Assembly: GCA_022509165.1 (NCBI GenBank)
Contig: JAFLTT010000009.1
Span: 1-64,000, forward strand
Direction: 5' to 3'
Origin: Muribaculaceae bacterium
GTDB taxonomy: Bacteria; Bacteroidota; Bacteroidia; Bacteroidales; Muribaculaceae
DNA length: 64,000 nt
The notes beneath the pieces were generated by a model. That model saw only the letters and a program-made list of their open reading frames with translations. It was not told the origin of the DNA and did not search any database. Positions 33,464-42,762 of the stretch are shown here, piece by piece (the first letter of the stretch is position 1; each line of letters begins with the position of its first letter). The position numbers were made by a program, and so were the translations under genes.

Positions 33464-34951
33464 ATGGATTTGAGTGGCATCGACCCACACCATGTGATAC
33501 GCAACATAGGCAACCTTTTCGTATACGACGGAAAGACGCCTATGCTTTTCTCTTCAGGGCTGTTCTGGTTTCTGTTCATCCTTTTCTTGCCCGTATACAT
33601 AGCTTTGAAGAAAAGCAAGGCTAAGATGGTGCTCTTTGTAGTGGCCTTTTCCCTGTTTTTTTATTATAAATCTTCAGGTTTATTCTTTCTGATGCTTATC
33701 GGCACTTCACTTGCCGACTGGCTATTGTCATGGTCGATATTTCGCAGCAAAACAAAGGGCCGTAGACTTGCCCTCATGTGGGTTTCCATCTGTATCTCCC
33801 TCTCCATACTGGGTTATTTCAAATATGCCAACTTCTTTCTATGGAACTGGAATGCCATGGTTGAAGGCAATTTCCAGCCACTGGATATAATCCTGCCGGT
33901 AGGAATATCGTTCTATACCTTCCAATCTATCAGTTATGTGGTGGATGTATATAAAAGAAAGATTACGCCTACGCGTTCCTGGTTTGATTATCTTTTCTTC
34001 CTGTCGTTTTTTCCGGCCCTGGTAGCCGGTCCTATTGTAAGGGCAGATTATTTTCTACCTCAATTAAAAAAGAATCAAGAGGCCACCTCCTCAATGATCT
34101 GGGGAGGCTTATGGCTTGTGATTGTAGGCATCTTGAAGAAAGCCGTGATAGCCGACTATATAGCACAATACAATGATTTAATTTACAACGATCCGGAACT
34201 TTATACCGGCGTTCAGGCCCTGATGGGTGTGGTGGGTTATACCATGCAGATATATTGTGATTTTTCGGGCTATTCGGATATGGCTATCGGCCTGGCGCTG
34301 ATAATGGGGTTCCACTTAGGCACAAATTTCGATTCTCCCTACCAGAGCCGTAACCTCACAGAATTCTGGCGCCGCTGGCATATATCTCTATCATCATGGC
34401 TTCGAGACTATGTGTATATCCCCCTCGGCGGAAACAGAAAAGGCACTTTACGCACCTATGTCAACAATTTTCTTACCATGCTGATCGGAGGCCTATGGCA
34501 CGGGGCAGCCTGGAAATTTGTATTCTGGGGTGCGATGCATGGGGCAGGATTAGCTATTCATAAGGCCTCAAAGCCTGTTTTGAGTAAAATTCCCGACAAT
34601 GCCTTCACCATTTTTTTCTCATGGCTCATCACCTTTGTATATGTATCTTTTTTATGGATATTTTTCCGTGCAAAAGATTTCTCTGATTCCATCTTAATAA
34701 TCAGAAACGTTTTCACCGACTTCCAATGGTGGCAATTTCCACAGTTCTTTGCAGCCCGTACTATGTGGTGTGTCATGATGCTGGCTCTTATATTCATGCA
34801 TTTTGTGCCACAAAGGTGGGCCGATACTCTTCAGATTAAATATGCAGCATCGCCTTGGATTGTAAAACTGCTGGTATTCATGATAGCCGTACAACTGGTG
34901 GTGGAATTCATGTTGGCAGAAGTTCAACCCTTCATCTATTTTCAATTCTAA
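33464..34951 (+). CDS. MBOAT-family membrane O-acyltransferase (AlgI-like)
   Basis: 495 residues with about ten to twelve membrane helices. Family motifs: ILPVGISFYTFQSISYVVDVY, FFPALVAGPIVR, EFWRRWHISLSSWLRDYVYIPLGG and GGLWHGAAWKF, where H346 is the invariant MBOAT histidine. AlgI/PatA-like members move acetyl groups across the inner membrane for O-acetylation of exported polysaccharide or peptidoglycan. Flanked by two SGNH hydrolase-fold genes, the usual partners that complete the transfer outside the membrane. Which glycan is modified cannot be told from the window. Confidence 0.93.
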   Translation: MDLSGIDPHHVIRNIGNLFVYDGKTPMLFSSGLFWFLFILFLPVYIALKKSKAKMVLFVVAFSLFFYYKSSGLFFLMLIGTSLADWLLSWSIFRSKTKGRRLALMWVSICISLSILGYFKYANFFLWNWNAMVEGNFQPLDIILPVGISFYTFQSISYVVDVYKRKITPTRSWFDYLFFLSFFPALVAGPIVRADYFLPQLKKNQEATSSMIWGGLWLVIVGILKKAVIADYIAQYNDLIYNDPELYTGVQALMGVVGYTMQIYCDFSGYSDMAIGLALIMGFHLGTNFDSPYQSRNLTEFWRRWHISLSSWLRDYVYIPLGGNRKGTLRTYVNNFLTMLIGGLWHGAAWKFVFWGAMHGAGLAIHKASKPVLSKIPDNAFTIFFSWLITFVYVSFLWIFFRAKDFSDSILIIRNVFTDFQWWQFPQFFAARTMWCVMMLALIFMHFVPQRWADTLQIKYAASPWIVKLLVFMIAVQLVVEFMLAEVQPFIYFQF

Positions 34952-34960
34952 GAATCGGAT

Positions 34961-35764
34961 ATGAAATTAAAGATGCCTCCATCCATGGCCCTCTGGGTAC
35001 TGATCACTGTAGCGATGGTGATATTTATCGGCCTTTCGCTCTCCGATGATCTTAAGGTAGGTTCCTATACTCTGTCAAAGGCAAGATTCCCGGAAACATT
35101 GCTCGTTCAATCTGAATTGAAAGACACCTTAGATATGAAGGATAATTTAGAAACATTTCCTGATTCACTTCTCATATCTCAGCCAGAAATAATAGAACCG
35201 GATACCACTGTGCATAAATTACTCGTATTTGGCGACTCCATGACCCATCACCTTGCCATGAGCATATCAAAATACGGCACAAAGAATCAGTATAAAGTAT
35301 TAGGTGTGACTTGGGAATCTTCTTCCATACCGGGCTGGAGCAATTCGGGCAAAGTGAAGCAATATATTGAAATGTGGAATCCGGATTTTATCATAGTATC
35401 TTTGGGCTCGAACGAAATGGAGCTTAAGCATTTCGACCGCCGTATACCCGACGTAAAGAAGATAGTGGAGGAGATGGGGAAAGTGCCTTTCGTATGGGCC
35501 GGCCCTCCGCTCTGGAAAAAAGACAAAGGAGTATATGCCATGCTTGAGGAAGCTTTGCCCCCGGGAGTATTGTTTCGTGCAGAAGGTATAGAAATACCCA
35601 GAGGACCCGATAAGGTGCATCCCACAAAGCATGGAGCAGATATCTGGGCCGATACGCTCATGAGGTGGATAAGCCACAGCCGGCATCCTATTCTGGCCGA
35701 AAAACCTGACTCGGGCACCACCACCCGCGGACATAAATTCATCTATCTTCATCCCAATGACTGA
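34961..35764 (+). CDS. membrane-anchored SGNH-hydrolase-fold protein, O-acetylation partner
   Basis: 267 residues. One N-terminal membrane helix (about 8-26) anchors an extracytoplasmic SGNH domain with VFGDSMTHHL (nucleophile Ser), SLGSNEMEL and DKVHPTKHG (catalytic Asp and His). The gene follows the MBOAT gene after nine bases. The arrangement is that of AlgI with AlgJ/AlgX or PatA with PatB, where the SGNH-fold partner transfers the acetyl group to the glycan. The actual acceptor is unknown. It may be the transferase and the secreted SGNH upstream an esterase, or the reverse. Confidence 0.8.
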   Translation: MKLKMPPSMALWVLITVAMVIFIGLSLSDDLKVGSYTLSKARFPETLLVQSELKDTLDMKDNLETFPDSLLISQPEIIEPDTTVHKLLVFGDSMTHHLAMSISKYGTKNQYKVLGVTWESSSIPGWSNSGKVKQYIEMWNPDFIIVSLGSNEMELKHFDRRIPDVKKIVEEMGKVPFVWAGPPLWKKDKGVYAMLEEALPPGVLFRAEGIEIPRGPDKVHPTKHGADIWADTLMRWISHSRHPILAEKPDSGTTTRGHKFIYLHPND

Positions 35765-35774
35765 AAAAATTGCG

Positions 35775-35782
35775 TATATTTG
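35775..35782 (+). promoter_or_regulatory. -7 element of the transketolase promoter
   Basis: TATATTTG matches TAnnTTTG exactly, 46 bases before the tkt ATG. No clear -33 TTTG at the right distance. Confidence 0.5.
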
Positions 35783-35828
35783 CAAAATATAATCAATCGT
35801 AAAACCGATGATAAAATTCCATTGAAGA

Positions 35829-37844
35829 ATGAATAACAATAAAACAATGGGCTTAGCTGCCGATAATATCAGGATACTAACGGCGGCAATGGTGGAAAAA
35901 GCAAAATCAGGCCACCCCGGAGGTGCCATGGGTGGAGCAGACTTTATAAATGTACTTTACAGCGAGTTTCTGGTGTATGATCCTTCCGATCCTTACTGGA
36001 AATGCCGCGACCGTTTCTTCCTCGACCCGGGCCATATGTCTCCCATGCTGTATTCTGTACTGGCTCTTGCCGGCAAATACAATCTTGAAGACCTTCAAAA
36101 TTTCCGTCAGTGGGGTAGTATCACTCCGGGTCACCCGGAATTAGACCCCGCACATGGCATTGAAAACACTTCCGGTCCCTTAGGCCAAGGTCATGCTTAT
36201 GCCGTGGGTGCGGCTATTGGAGCCAAATTCCTTCATGCCCGCACAGGTAATCCCGGCTTCGGTGAAGAAAAAATATATGCCTATATTTCTGACGGCGGCA
36301 TTCAGGAAGAAATCTCTCAGGGAGCCGGACAGATGGCCGGTCACCTCGGTCTCAACAATCTTATAATGTTTTTTGACTCTAATAAGATTCAACTCTCCAC
36401 AGAGACAAAAGAGGTATCTTCAGAAGACACAGCCTTGAAATACCGGGCTTGGGGTTGGAATGTATCGGAAATTGACGGCAACGATGTAGACCAGATACGT
36501 CTGGCACTACAAAATGCCTTACAGGAAAAAGAGAAACCTACCCTCATTATCGGCCACACGGTAATGGGTAAAGGAGCTCGTAAGGCCGACAATACTTCAT
36601 ATGAAAACACCACTAAGACTCATGGCGCTCCCTTAGGAGGGGATGCTTACCGCAACACGGTATTGAATTTAGGTGGAAATCCGGATGCACCCTTCGTAAT
36701 ACTTGATGAAGTGAAGGAAATGTATCAGGCCCGTGAAGAGGCTCTTAAAGGAATAGTGGCCGAAAGAAGAGCGCAAGAAAAGAAATGGGCAGACGAAAAT
36801 CCGGAAAAAGCTGAAGCCTTAGACATATGGTTTGAACACAAAGCACCGGTTATAGACTGGAATAAAATCTCTGTAAAACGCGATGAACCTACACGCAACG
36901 CCTCCGGTGCAGTATTATCGGAACTTGCCCTTCAGGTTCCTAACATGATATGCAGTTCAGCCGACCTTGCCGATTCTGATAAGACCGGTTCATTCCTTAA
37001 AAATACCAAGCCTATAAGAAGGGATGATTTCAGCGGGGCCTTCCTGCATGCCGGAGTATCTGAACTTACCATGGCATGCCTTTGCATCGGTATGTCGCTG
37101 CATGGAGGCATAATAACAGCCTGTGCCACTTTCTTTGTATTTTCCGATTATATGAAACCGGCCATCCGAATGGCTGCTCTGATGCAGCAGCCGGTAAAAT
37201 TCGTTTGGACACACGATTCATTCCGGGTAGGAGAAGACGGACCCACTCATGAACCCGTAGAACATGAGGCACAGATCCGTCTTATGGAAAAGATGAAAAA
37301 TCATAGCGGTCTCCCCTCAGTATTAGTGCTCCGTCCGGCTGACGTGTCGGAAACCGTAGAAGCCTGGAAACTTGCCATGGCCAATATAGAAACTCCCACA
37401 GCCATCATCCTTTCACGCCAGAATGTGCAGAGCCTTCCTGAGGGCAATGACTACTCAGGAGTAGACAGAGGCGGATATATTGTGGCCGGTTCTGACCCGG
37501 ATCCTGATGTGGTGGTGATAGGTACCGGTTCAGAGGTATCCACACTTTCGGAAGCAGCCGACATGCTACGTAAAGATGGAGTGAAGGTACAGGTAGTGTC
37601 TGTGCCCTCGGAAGCACTTTTCAGATTACAGCCCAAAGATTATCAGGACAAAGTATTGCCTAAAGGAGTAAAAAGATTCGGACTCACATCCGGTCTTCCG
37701 GTCAATCTACTGGGTCTGGTAGGAGAAGATGGTACAATATGGGGTCTGGAGAGTTTTGGATTTTCCGCTCCTTATAAAGTGCTGGAGGAGAAACTCGGTT
37801 TTACCCCTTCACAGGTATACGGACACATCAAAGAAATACTATAA
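35829..37844 (+). CDS. tkt: transketolase
   Basis: 671 residues, full length. Thiamine-diphosphate enzyme of the non-oxidative pentose phosphate pathway. The N-terminal half opens with ADNIRILTAAMVEKAKSGHP and GGAMGGADF; the ThDP/Mg motif is the GDGG-like SDGGIQEE block (about 153-160) with a Ser in place of the usual first Gly; the Pyr domain carries the catalytic Glu region (HAGVSELTMACLCIGMSLHG) and THDSFRVGEDGPTHEP. Own promoter, and a terminator follows 25 bases after the stop. Confidence 0.95.
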   Translation: MNNNKTMGLAADNIRILTAAMVEKAKSGHPGGAMGGADFINVLYSEFLVYDPSDPYWKCRDRFFLDPGHMSPMLYSVLALAGKYNLEDLQNFRQWGSITPGHPELDPAHGIENTSGPLGQGHAYAVGAAIGAKFLHARTGNPGFGEEKIYAYISDGGIQEEISQGAGQMAGHLGLNNLIMFFDSNKIQLSTETKEVSSEDTALKYRAWGWNVSEIDGNDVDQIRLALQNALQEKEKPTLIIGHTVMGKGARKADNTSYENTTKTHGAPLGGDAYRNTVLNLGGNPDAPFVILDEVKEMYQAREEALKGIVAERRAQEKKWADENPEKAEALDIWFEHKAPVIDWNKISVKRDEPTRNASGAVLSELALQVPNMICSSADLADSDKTGSFLKNTKPIRRDDFSGAFLHAGVSELTMACLCIGMSLHGGIITACATFFVFSDYMKPAIRMAALMQQPVKFVWTHDSFRVGEDGPTHEPVEHEAQIRLMEKMKNHSGLPSVLVLRPADVSETVEAWKLAMANIETPTAIILSRQNVQSLPEGNDYSGVDRGGYIVAGSDPDPDVVVIGTGSEVSTLSEAADMLRKDGVKVQVVSVPSEALFRLQPKDYQDKVLPKGVKRFGLTSGLPVNLLGLVGEDGTIWGLESFGFSAPYKVLEEKLGFTPSQVYGHIKEIL

Positions 37845-37873
37845 AGAGAAAAATTTCTTAGAAAAAATTTATC

Positions 37874-37907
37874 CTACCCGATGATTCCCGGTCGTCGGGT
37901 AGTTTTT
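37874..37907. terminator. bidirectional terminator between tkt and the ClC gene
   Basis: CTACCCGA / TCGGGTAG 8-bp stem with T5 on the plus strand and an AT-rich tract on the minus strand, between two convergent genes. Confidence 0.8.
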
Positions 37908-37918
37908 ATATACCCTCT

Positions 37919-39571
37919 TTATCCTGCAGTCGCTTGTTTCCCGGAAACATCCGAACTGAGTTCATGAGCTCGGAACCATTCAAGATGCCTAACGAGTTTA
38001 TTGTCATATCCTCTGATACGCGACATCACTCTCACCATAATATAGGAAGCATAGGCTGAAATAGTGATCGCCAGAAGGAATGCCAGATCCGTACCCATGT
38101 TCATCACAATGAAGACCGACATCATCGGAGCCTCGATACAACCGGCCATTACGGCGGCCATTCCTAAAAGTACAAAGGCTGGTATCGGGAGATGAGTATG
38201 GATTATATTATTGCAAAAATAAGCAAAAAGGAAACCTGCCACTGCTCCGGCATACAGAGTGGGAGCAAAGTCGCTTGAAACTCCTCCACTGGCATTACAA
38301 GCACCACAGGCCCAGCATTTTATGCCGAGAATAAGCACAGATACAAGAATCACTCCCCATACACCGATATTTAGTCCGGGGAAAACATCACCCCTGGATA
38401 AAGCATCAAATTGAGAATGAATAATATCAGACATCACAGGATATCCCACGCCGTAGAGAGCCGGAAAGAGCATTACACATAGTCCTACTCCCAGACCTCC
38501 GGTAAGGTTCCTGAGCCAAGGATTCTTAATTGAAATAAAGATGTGGTCCGTTTCATTTATTACGTTTGAATAATAGAAGGAATACACCCCACAAAGCACT
38601 CCCATCAGTACCACCGCCCAGTATTGGTCAGGATGCAAAGAATCAGCAGGATAAAACTGTGTGGGCACATGGCAACCATTACATAGAAAAACCATTCCGT
38701 AAGAAACCAGACATGAAAGAGTGACTGCCAGAATGGATAAAGTACCGATTTCCATTTTAAGGAACTCAAGGGTAAAAAGCAGACCTCCCACAGGCGATTG
38801 GAAGATTCCTGAGATACCGGCAGCAGCTCCACAACCTACCAGCACCTTTACCATCGGCATCTTAAGTTGGAGCCATCTCCCAAGGTTGCTTCCAATAGCA
38901 GCCCCCGAAATGGCTATAGGACCCTCCGAACCGGCCGAGCCCCCAAGTCCAAGAGTGATGGTGGCTCCGATTATGGGTGAATAAATGAGATTCCGCCGTA
39001 AGATGAACCGTCCGGTATATATTGAATGCATAAGGCGTGTCACCCCATGAGTAAGGTTTGTGCGTACAATATATCTTGTGTAAATACCGGCCAATAATAT
39101 TCCTCCCAGAGGACAAAAAATCAGCCACCAGTTTATCCGGTCAGCCTTAATATGAGAGAGGAAGATATCTGCCGAGATGGAAATCATCCGGTTGAAGATA
39201 TAAGACGCAAATCCTGCGAATAATCCTACCACTACTGCAAGCCATAGCATGAAGACAAAATCCGACATGGTACGCCTGTGCCATTCATTGAATTTCTGAA
39301 GCCATTTGGGCAATGGCTTTACATTTTCGGCCTGAGATAAGGTGGGATCACCGGATGGTGTCTGAGTGTGCCCTTGCGATTTGGATGAAGTGGCCCCTGG
39401 AGTAGGCTCAATCTCAGAATCGAGCAGATGGGCCGTTCGCTGGTCTTGCTGGGCCACACCTTTGTCAATAAGCTGATTTATTTTTTCTTTTATCTCAGCT
39501 TCTTCCTGCTGAGCCTTATCAGGTTCAGTCTGGGGGGATATATTTTCATCACCTTGGGTGAGTGGGTCCAT
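37919..39571 (-). CDS. ClC-family chloride channel or H+/Cl- antiporter
   Basis: 550 residues from the ATG at 39571. An unusual polar N-terminal tail of about 95 residues, rich in Gln, Glu, Thr and Pro, precedes the ClC core of about 14-16 helices. The gating glutamate is in GSAGSEGPIA, with IGSNLGRW after it; the third filter motif is DFAPTLYAGA. The first filter motif, canonically GSGIP, reads THGVT, so anion selectivity could differ. There is no CBS domain at the C-terminus. Divergent from the M16 peptidase gene, whose promoter shares the same 128-base gap. Confidence 0.88.
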   Translation of the reverse strand: MDPLTQGDENISPQTEPDKAQQEEAEIKEKINQLIDKGVAQQDQRTAHLLDSEIEPTPGATSSKSQGHTQTPSGDPTLSQAENVKPLPKWLQKFNEWHRRTMSDFVFMLWLAVVVGLFAGFASYIFNRMISISADIFLSHIKADRINWWLIFCPLGGILLAGIYTRYIVRTNLTHGVTRLMHSIYTGRFILRRNLIYSPIIGATITLGLGGSAGSEGPIAISGAAIGSNLGRWLQLKMPMVKVLVGCGAAAGISGIFQSPVGGLLFTLEFLKMEIGTLSILAVTLSCLVSYGMVFLCNGCHVPTQFYPADSLHPDQYWAVVLMGVLCGVYSFYYSNVINETDHIFISIKNPWLRNLTGGLGVGLCVMLFPALYGVGYPVMSDIIHSQFDALSRGDVFPGLNIGVWGVILVSVLILGIKCWACGACNASGGVSSDFAPTLYAGAVAGFLFAYFCNNIIHTHLPIPAFVLLGMAAVMAGCIEAPMMSVFIVMNMGTDLAFLLAITISAYASYIMVRVMSRIRGYDNKLVRHLEWFRAHELSSDVSGKQATAG

Positions 39572-39621
39572 CAAAACTTATTTTTTCAGTGGAAGAAATA
39601 CCATCCGTGTAGGAAGTGTCG

Positions 39622-39651
39622 CAAATTTAGGCAGAATTTTTATTAATTTTG
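39622..39651. promoter_or_regulatory. divergent -7 elements for the ClC and M16 peptidase genes
   Basis: Minus-strand TAAATTTG (39629-39622) lies 50 bases from the ClC ATG, and plus-strand TAATTTTG (39644-39651) lies 47 bases from the peptidase ATG. Both match TAnnTTTG; -33 boxes are weak. Confidence 0.5.
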
Positions 39652-39698
39652 CCATAATGTGCCAAATCCCTTGCCGGCAATTGTAAATTTGCAAGGAA

Positions 39699-40940
39699 AT
39701 GTCTGAAGAAAGTTTAGAAAACAAGAAATATTCTCTCAATAAGCTGAGCAATGGGCTCAGAGTAGTCTGCCACCGCCGTTCCGGTCTTGTCAGTTATATC
39801 GGAATTGTGGTAAATGCTGGAAGCCGGGATGAAAGTCCCGACCACGAAGGTCTGGCCCATTTTGTGGAGCATACCATCTTCAAAGGGACTGACAAGAGAC
39901 GCGACTGGCAGATTTCATCCCGAATGGAAATTGTAGGGGGTGAACTGAATGCTTATACTTCGAAGGAGGAGACAATGATATACACCAATGCTCCGGCCGG
40001 AAATGAAGACCGCGCTCTGGAACTCCTCAGCGACCTGGTGAGCAACAGCCGATTTCCTTCTCCTGAGATAGATAAGGAGCGTGAGGTGATTGTGGAAGAG
40101 ATATACAGCTACCTTGACTCCCCTTCCGAAAGAGTGTATGATGAATACGAGGAGTTGGCTTATAAAGGTTCCGGGTTATCTCATAATATCCTGGGAACGC
40201 CTGAAAGCGTGAGAAAAATTACCGGGGCTGATTGCCGTGGATTCCTCGACCGATTCTATGTGCCTGAGAATATGGTGATATATGCTGTGACACCTCTGGC
40301 AGAAGATGTGATAATGAAAAAGGTGGAAAAATATTTCGGTTTCCTTACCTCCGTCCCGGCTATACACTCCCGTGTCACTCCCGTGTCTTCTCCTATTTTC
40401 AACATAAAGAGAGATAATGGTACTCATCAGGCTCATACAATCATGGGAGTGAGGACATTCGGCAGAACCGATCCACGGCGTTATGCCCTGTTCCTCCTTA
40501 ATAACTACCTTGGCGGACCATGCCTCAACTCTCGGCTCAACCGTGAATTGCGTGAGAAACGTGGTTATGTTTATGCTGTAGACAGCAATGTGGGGCTTTT
40601 GAGCGACACGGGTCTGATGATAATATATTATGGCTGCGATCCCTCCAATGTAGACAAATGCCGTAAAGTAATAGAAAAAGAAGTGGAAACACTGTGCAGC
40701 ACCACTATGAAGGAGGCTGCCATGGAAAGAATGAAAAGACAGTATTGCGGTCAATTGATTTCCTCTACCGATCATATTGAAAATCGTGCCATGTCACTGG
40801 GCAAAAGTGTGCTTTATTACAACTGTGTGAACGATATCACAACCACGGCTTCAAAAATAATGGAAGTGACACCGGCAGAGATGAGAGAAGTAGCAGAATA
40901 TGTATTTACCCCAGGTCTCTCCATGCTTACCCTCACCTGA
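39699..40940 (+). CDS. M16-family zinc metallopeptidase
   Basis: 413 residues. The inverted zinc motif HxxEH is HFVEH (H54, E57, H58), with the third ligand Glu in the REVIVEEIYSY block about 75 residues later (about 131-139). The C-terminal half has the partner fold with RGYVYAVDSNVG. This is a single-subunit processing-peptidase-like M16B enzyme, probably cytoplasmic because no signal peptide is seen. Substrate unknown. It is the first gene of a run with dusB, a GIN-domain protein and a flippase. Confidence 0.9.
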   Translation: MSEESLENKKYSLNKLSNGLRVVCHRRSGLVSYIGIVVNAGSRDESPDHEGLAHFVEHTIFKGTDKRRDWQISSRMEIVGGELNAYTSKEETMIYTNAPAGNEDRALELLSDLVSNSRFPSPEIDKEREVIVEEIYSYLDSPSERVYDEYEELAYKGSGLSHNILGTPESVRKITGADCRGFLDRFYVPENMVIYAVTPLAEDVIMKKVEKYFGFLTSVPAIHSRVTPVSSPIFNIKRDNGTHQAHTIMGVRTFGRTDPRRYALFLLNNYLGGPCLNSRLNRELREKRGYVYAVDSNVGLLSDTGLMIIYYGCDPSNVDKCRKVIEKEVETLCSTTMKEAAMERMKRQYCGQLISSTDHIENRAMSLGKSVLYYNCVNDITTTASKIMEVTPAEMREVAEYVFTPGLSMLTLT

Positions 40941-40949
40941 TAAGGAATT

Positions 40950-41933
40950 ATGAAGATAGGAAACATAGATCTTGGGTACCGACCGGTGATGCTGGCTCCT
41001 ATGGAAGACGTCACCGACCCCTCTTTCCGGCTCATATGTAAGGAACAGGGTGCATCAGTGGTATATACGGAATTTGTTTCCTCAGAGGCTCTTGTAAGAG
41101 ATATCCCCTCAACGGTACGCAAACTTCAAATAAAGGAGGAAGAACGTCCTGTAGCTATTCAGATATACGGACGCGAACCGGAAGCAATGGTTGAGGCGGC
41201 AAAAATTGTAGAAGGGGCACAGCCTGACTTCATCGATATAAATTTCGGATGTCCGGTAAAGAAAGTAGCCGGGAAAGGTGCCGGAGCAGGGATGCTCAGA
41301 GATATACCCAAACTCCTTGAAATCACAAAAAGGGTAGTAGAGGCTGTATCTTTGCCTGTGACGGTGAAGACAAGGCTGGGATGGGACTGCCAGAATAAAA
41401 TCATAGGTGATCTGGCGCCACGGCTTCAAGATTGTGGCATAGCGGCGCTCACAGTACATGGGCGCACCCGTTCACAGATGTATATGGGCGAAGCTGATTG
41501 GGAACCGATTGGAGCTCTTAAGGCTGATTCAAGACTTGAGATCCCGATAATAGGTAATGGCGATATCACCTCTCCCGGAGAGGCTATGGCCGCATTCGAA
41601 AAATATGGAATTGACGGCATAATGGTAGGCCGCGGATCTATCGGGGCTCCCTGGGTATTTCGAGAGATACGCCAGATGCTCGACCTTGGAAAGGAATATG
41701 AAACCCCGGTGTCGTGCAAATTCCAGTTGCTATTGCGTCAGATACGTGAAAGCATTGAAAGCAAAGACGAACGAAGAGGCATACTTCATATCAGGCGCCA
41801 TCTGGCCGCTACTCCTCTGCTGAAGGGTATTCCTGATTTCCGCCCGACACGCATCCGGATGCTCCGTGCAGAAACCCTCGACGATCTCGAAATGATTTTA
41901 GATGAGATACAATCAAAATATTTCCCTATATGA
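40950..41933 (+). CDS. dusB: tRNA-dihydrouridine synthase
   Basis: 327 residues, FMN-dependent TIM barrel. It reduces uridines in the tRNA D-arm or variable region. Motifs: LAPMEDVTDPSFR at the N-terminus, the catalytic cysteine in INFGCPVKKVAGKGAGA (about residue 98), VKTRLGW, TVHGRTRSQMY and MVGRGSIGAPW. It is most like the DusB subgroup. The stop overlaps the next ATG by four bases. Confidence 0.92.
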   Translation: MKIGNIDLGYRPVMLAPMEDVTDPSFRLICKEQGASVVYTEFVSSEALVRDIPSTVRKLQIKEEERPVAIQIYGREPEAMVEAAKIVEGAQPDFIDINFGCPVKKVAGKGAGAGMLRDIPKLLEITKRVVEAVSLPVTVKTRLGWDCQNKIIGDLAPRLQDCGIAALTVHGRTRSQMYMGEADWEPIGALKADSRLEIPIIGNGDITSPGEAMAAFEKYGIDGIMVGRGSIGAPWVFREIRQMLDLGKEYETPVSCKFQLLLRQIRESIESKDERRGILHIRRHLAATPLLKGIPDFRPTRIRMLRAETLDDLEMILDEIQSKYFPI

Positions 41934-42760
41934 AAGAAGTTAGACAATTGCTTTTATCTTTCCTTGCTGTGATACCGCTCCTGATGTATGGTGAAACATA
42001 TATTGTGGATGTAGGGCAGTTTGAGAAACTGAAAGTAAATGGAAATATAAGCGTTGTTTACCGCAATCTTCCGGATTCCACAGGTTACGCCCGATACGAG
42101 GCTCCTACCGGTAATGCCGGTATTTTCCTTCTCACGGTTAAAGACGATGGCTCGTTGAAAGTAGAGCCCAGCGACGACAAATGGGGTAATAACGAATTGC
42201 CGGTGATACACGTGTATTCAGATTTTCTTTCTTCTATAGAAAGTTATTCCAATCTTACCGTCGACATAAAGGCCATAGCCCCTTCAGCCTCTCTTCATGT
42301 AAAGCAGGTGGGTAATGGCACCATAAATGTGAATAATATAAAAAGCACCAATGTGTCGGCTTCAATTACTACCGGCAACGGTTCTATTTATCTTACCGGG
42401 AAGTGTGTTAACGCCAATTTCAGTATGGTAGGCACGGGCCTTATTTCAGCCGACCGTCTGCAAGCAGATAATGTGAAATGCAGGATTCTGGGCACCGGAA
42501 GCATAGGTTGCTGGCCTATCGATAATCTTAATGTCTCTGGCCTGGGTTCCACAAAAATTTACTATAAGGGAAAACCTAATATAAAGAAATCGGGAGGTGG
42601 CAAACTTTTTGAATTGCCTGAAAACCCCACTGTATCCCAAGGCGCCGAATTGAAATCCCTTAACCCTGTGATAGAGGAAACACCCTCGGATGAAGAAGGG
42701 GAAGATGCCATATATTGGGAAGAAGAGGACTATAAGACCGTGGTGACCGATGATGACTGA
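41930..42760 (+). CDS. GIN-domain (DUF2807-like) secreted protein
   Basis: 276 residues. Signal peptide about 1-22. The body is a run of short beta repeats (FEKLKVNGNISVVYR, NVSASITTGNGSIYL, SGLGSTKIYYKG) typical of the putative auto-transporter adhesin head GIN domain, DUF2807, a right-handed beta-helix-like fold. The last 35 residues are strongly acidic (ETPSDEEGEDAIYWEEEDY). Such proteins are widespread in Bacteroidetes with no known function; adhesion is only a name-based guess. Translationally coupled to dusB by overlap. Confidence 0.8.
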   Translation: MKEVRQLLLSFLAVIPLLMYGETYIVDVGQFEKLKVNGNISVVYRNLPDSTGYARYEAPTGNAGIFLLTVKDDGSLKVEPSDDKWGNNELPVIHVYSDFLSSIESYSNLTVDIKAIAPSASLHVKQVGNGTINVNNIKSTNVSASITTGNGSIYLTGKCVNANFSMVGTGLISADRLQADNVKCRILGTGSIGCWPIDNLNVSGLGSTKIYYKGKPNIKKSGGGKLFELPENPTVSQGAELKSLNPVIEETPSDEEGEDAIYWEEEDYKTVVTDDD

Positions 42761-42762
42761 CT

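Noticed and set aside
35300-35929. 209-residue minus-strand ORF
   Set aside because: Antisense to the SGNH gene and the transketolase start; crosses a promoter and shows no motif.
40176-40775. 199-residue minus-strand ORF
   Set aside because: Antisense to the M16 peptidase; His/Cys-rich shadow.
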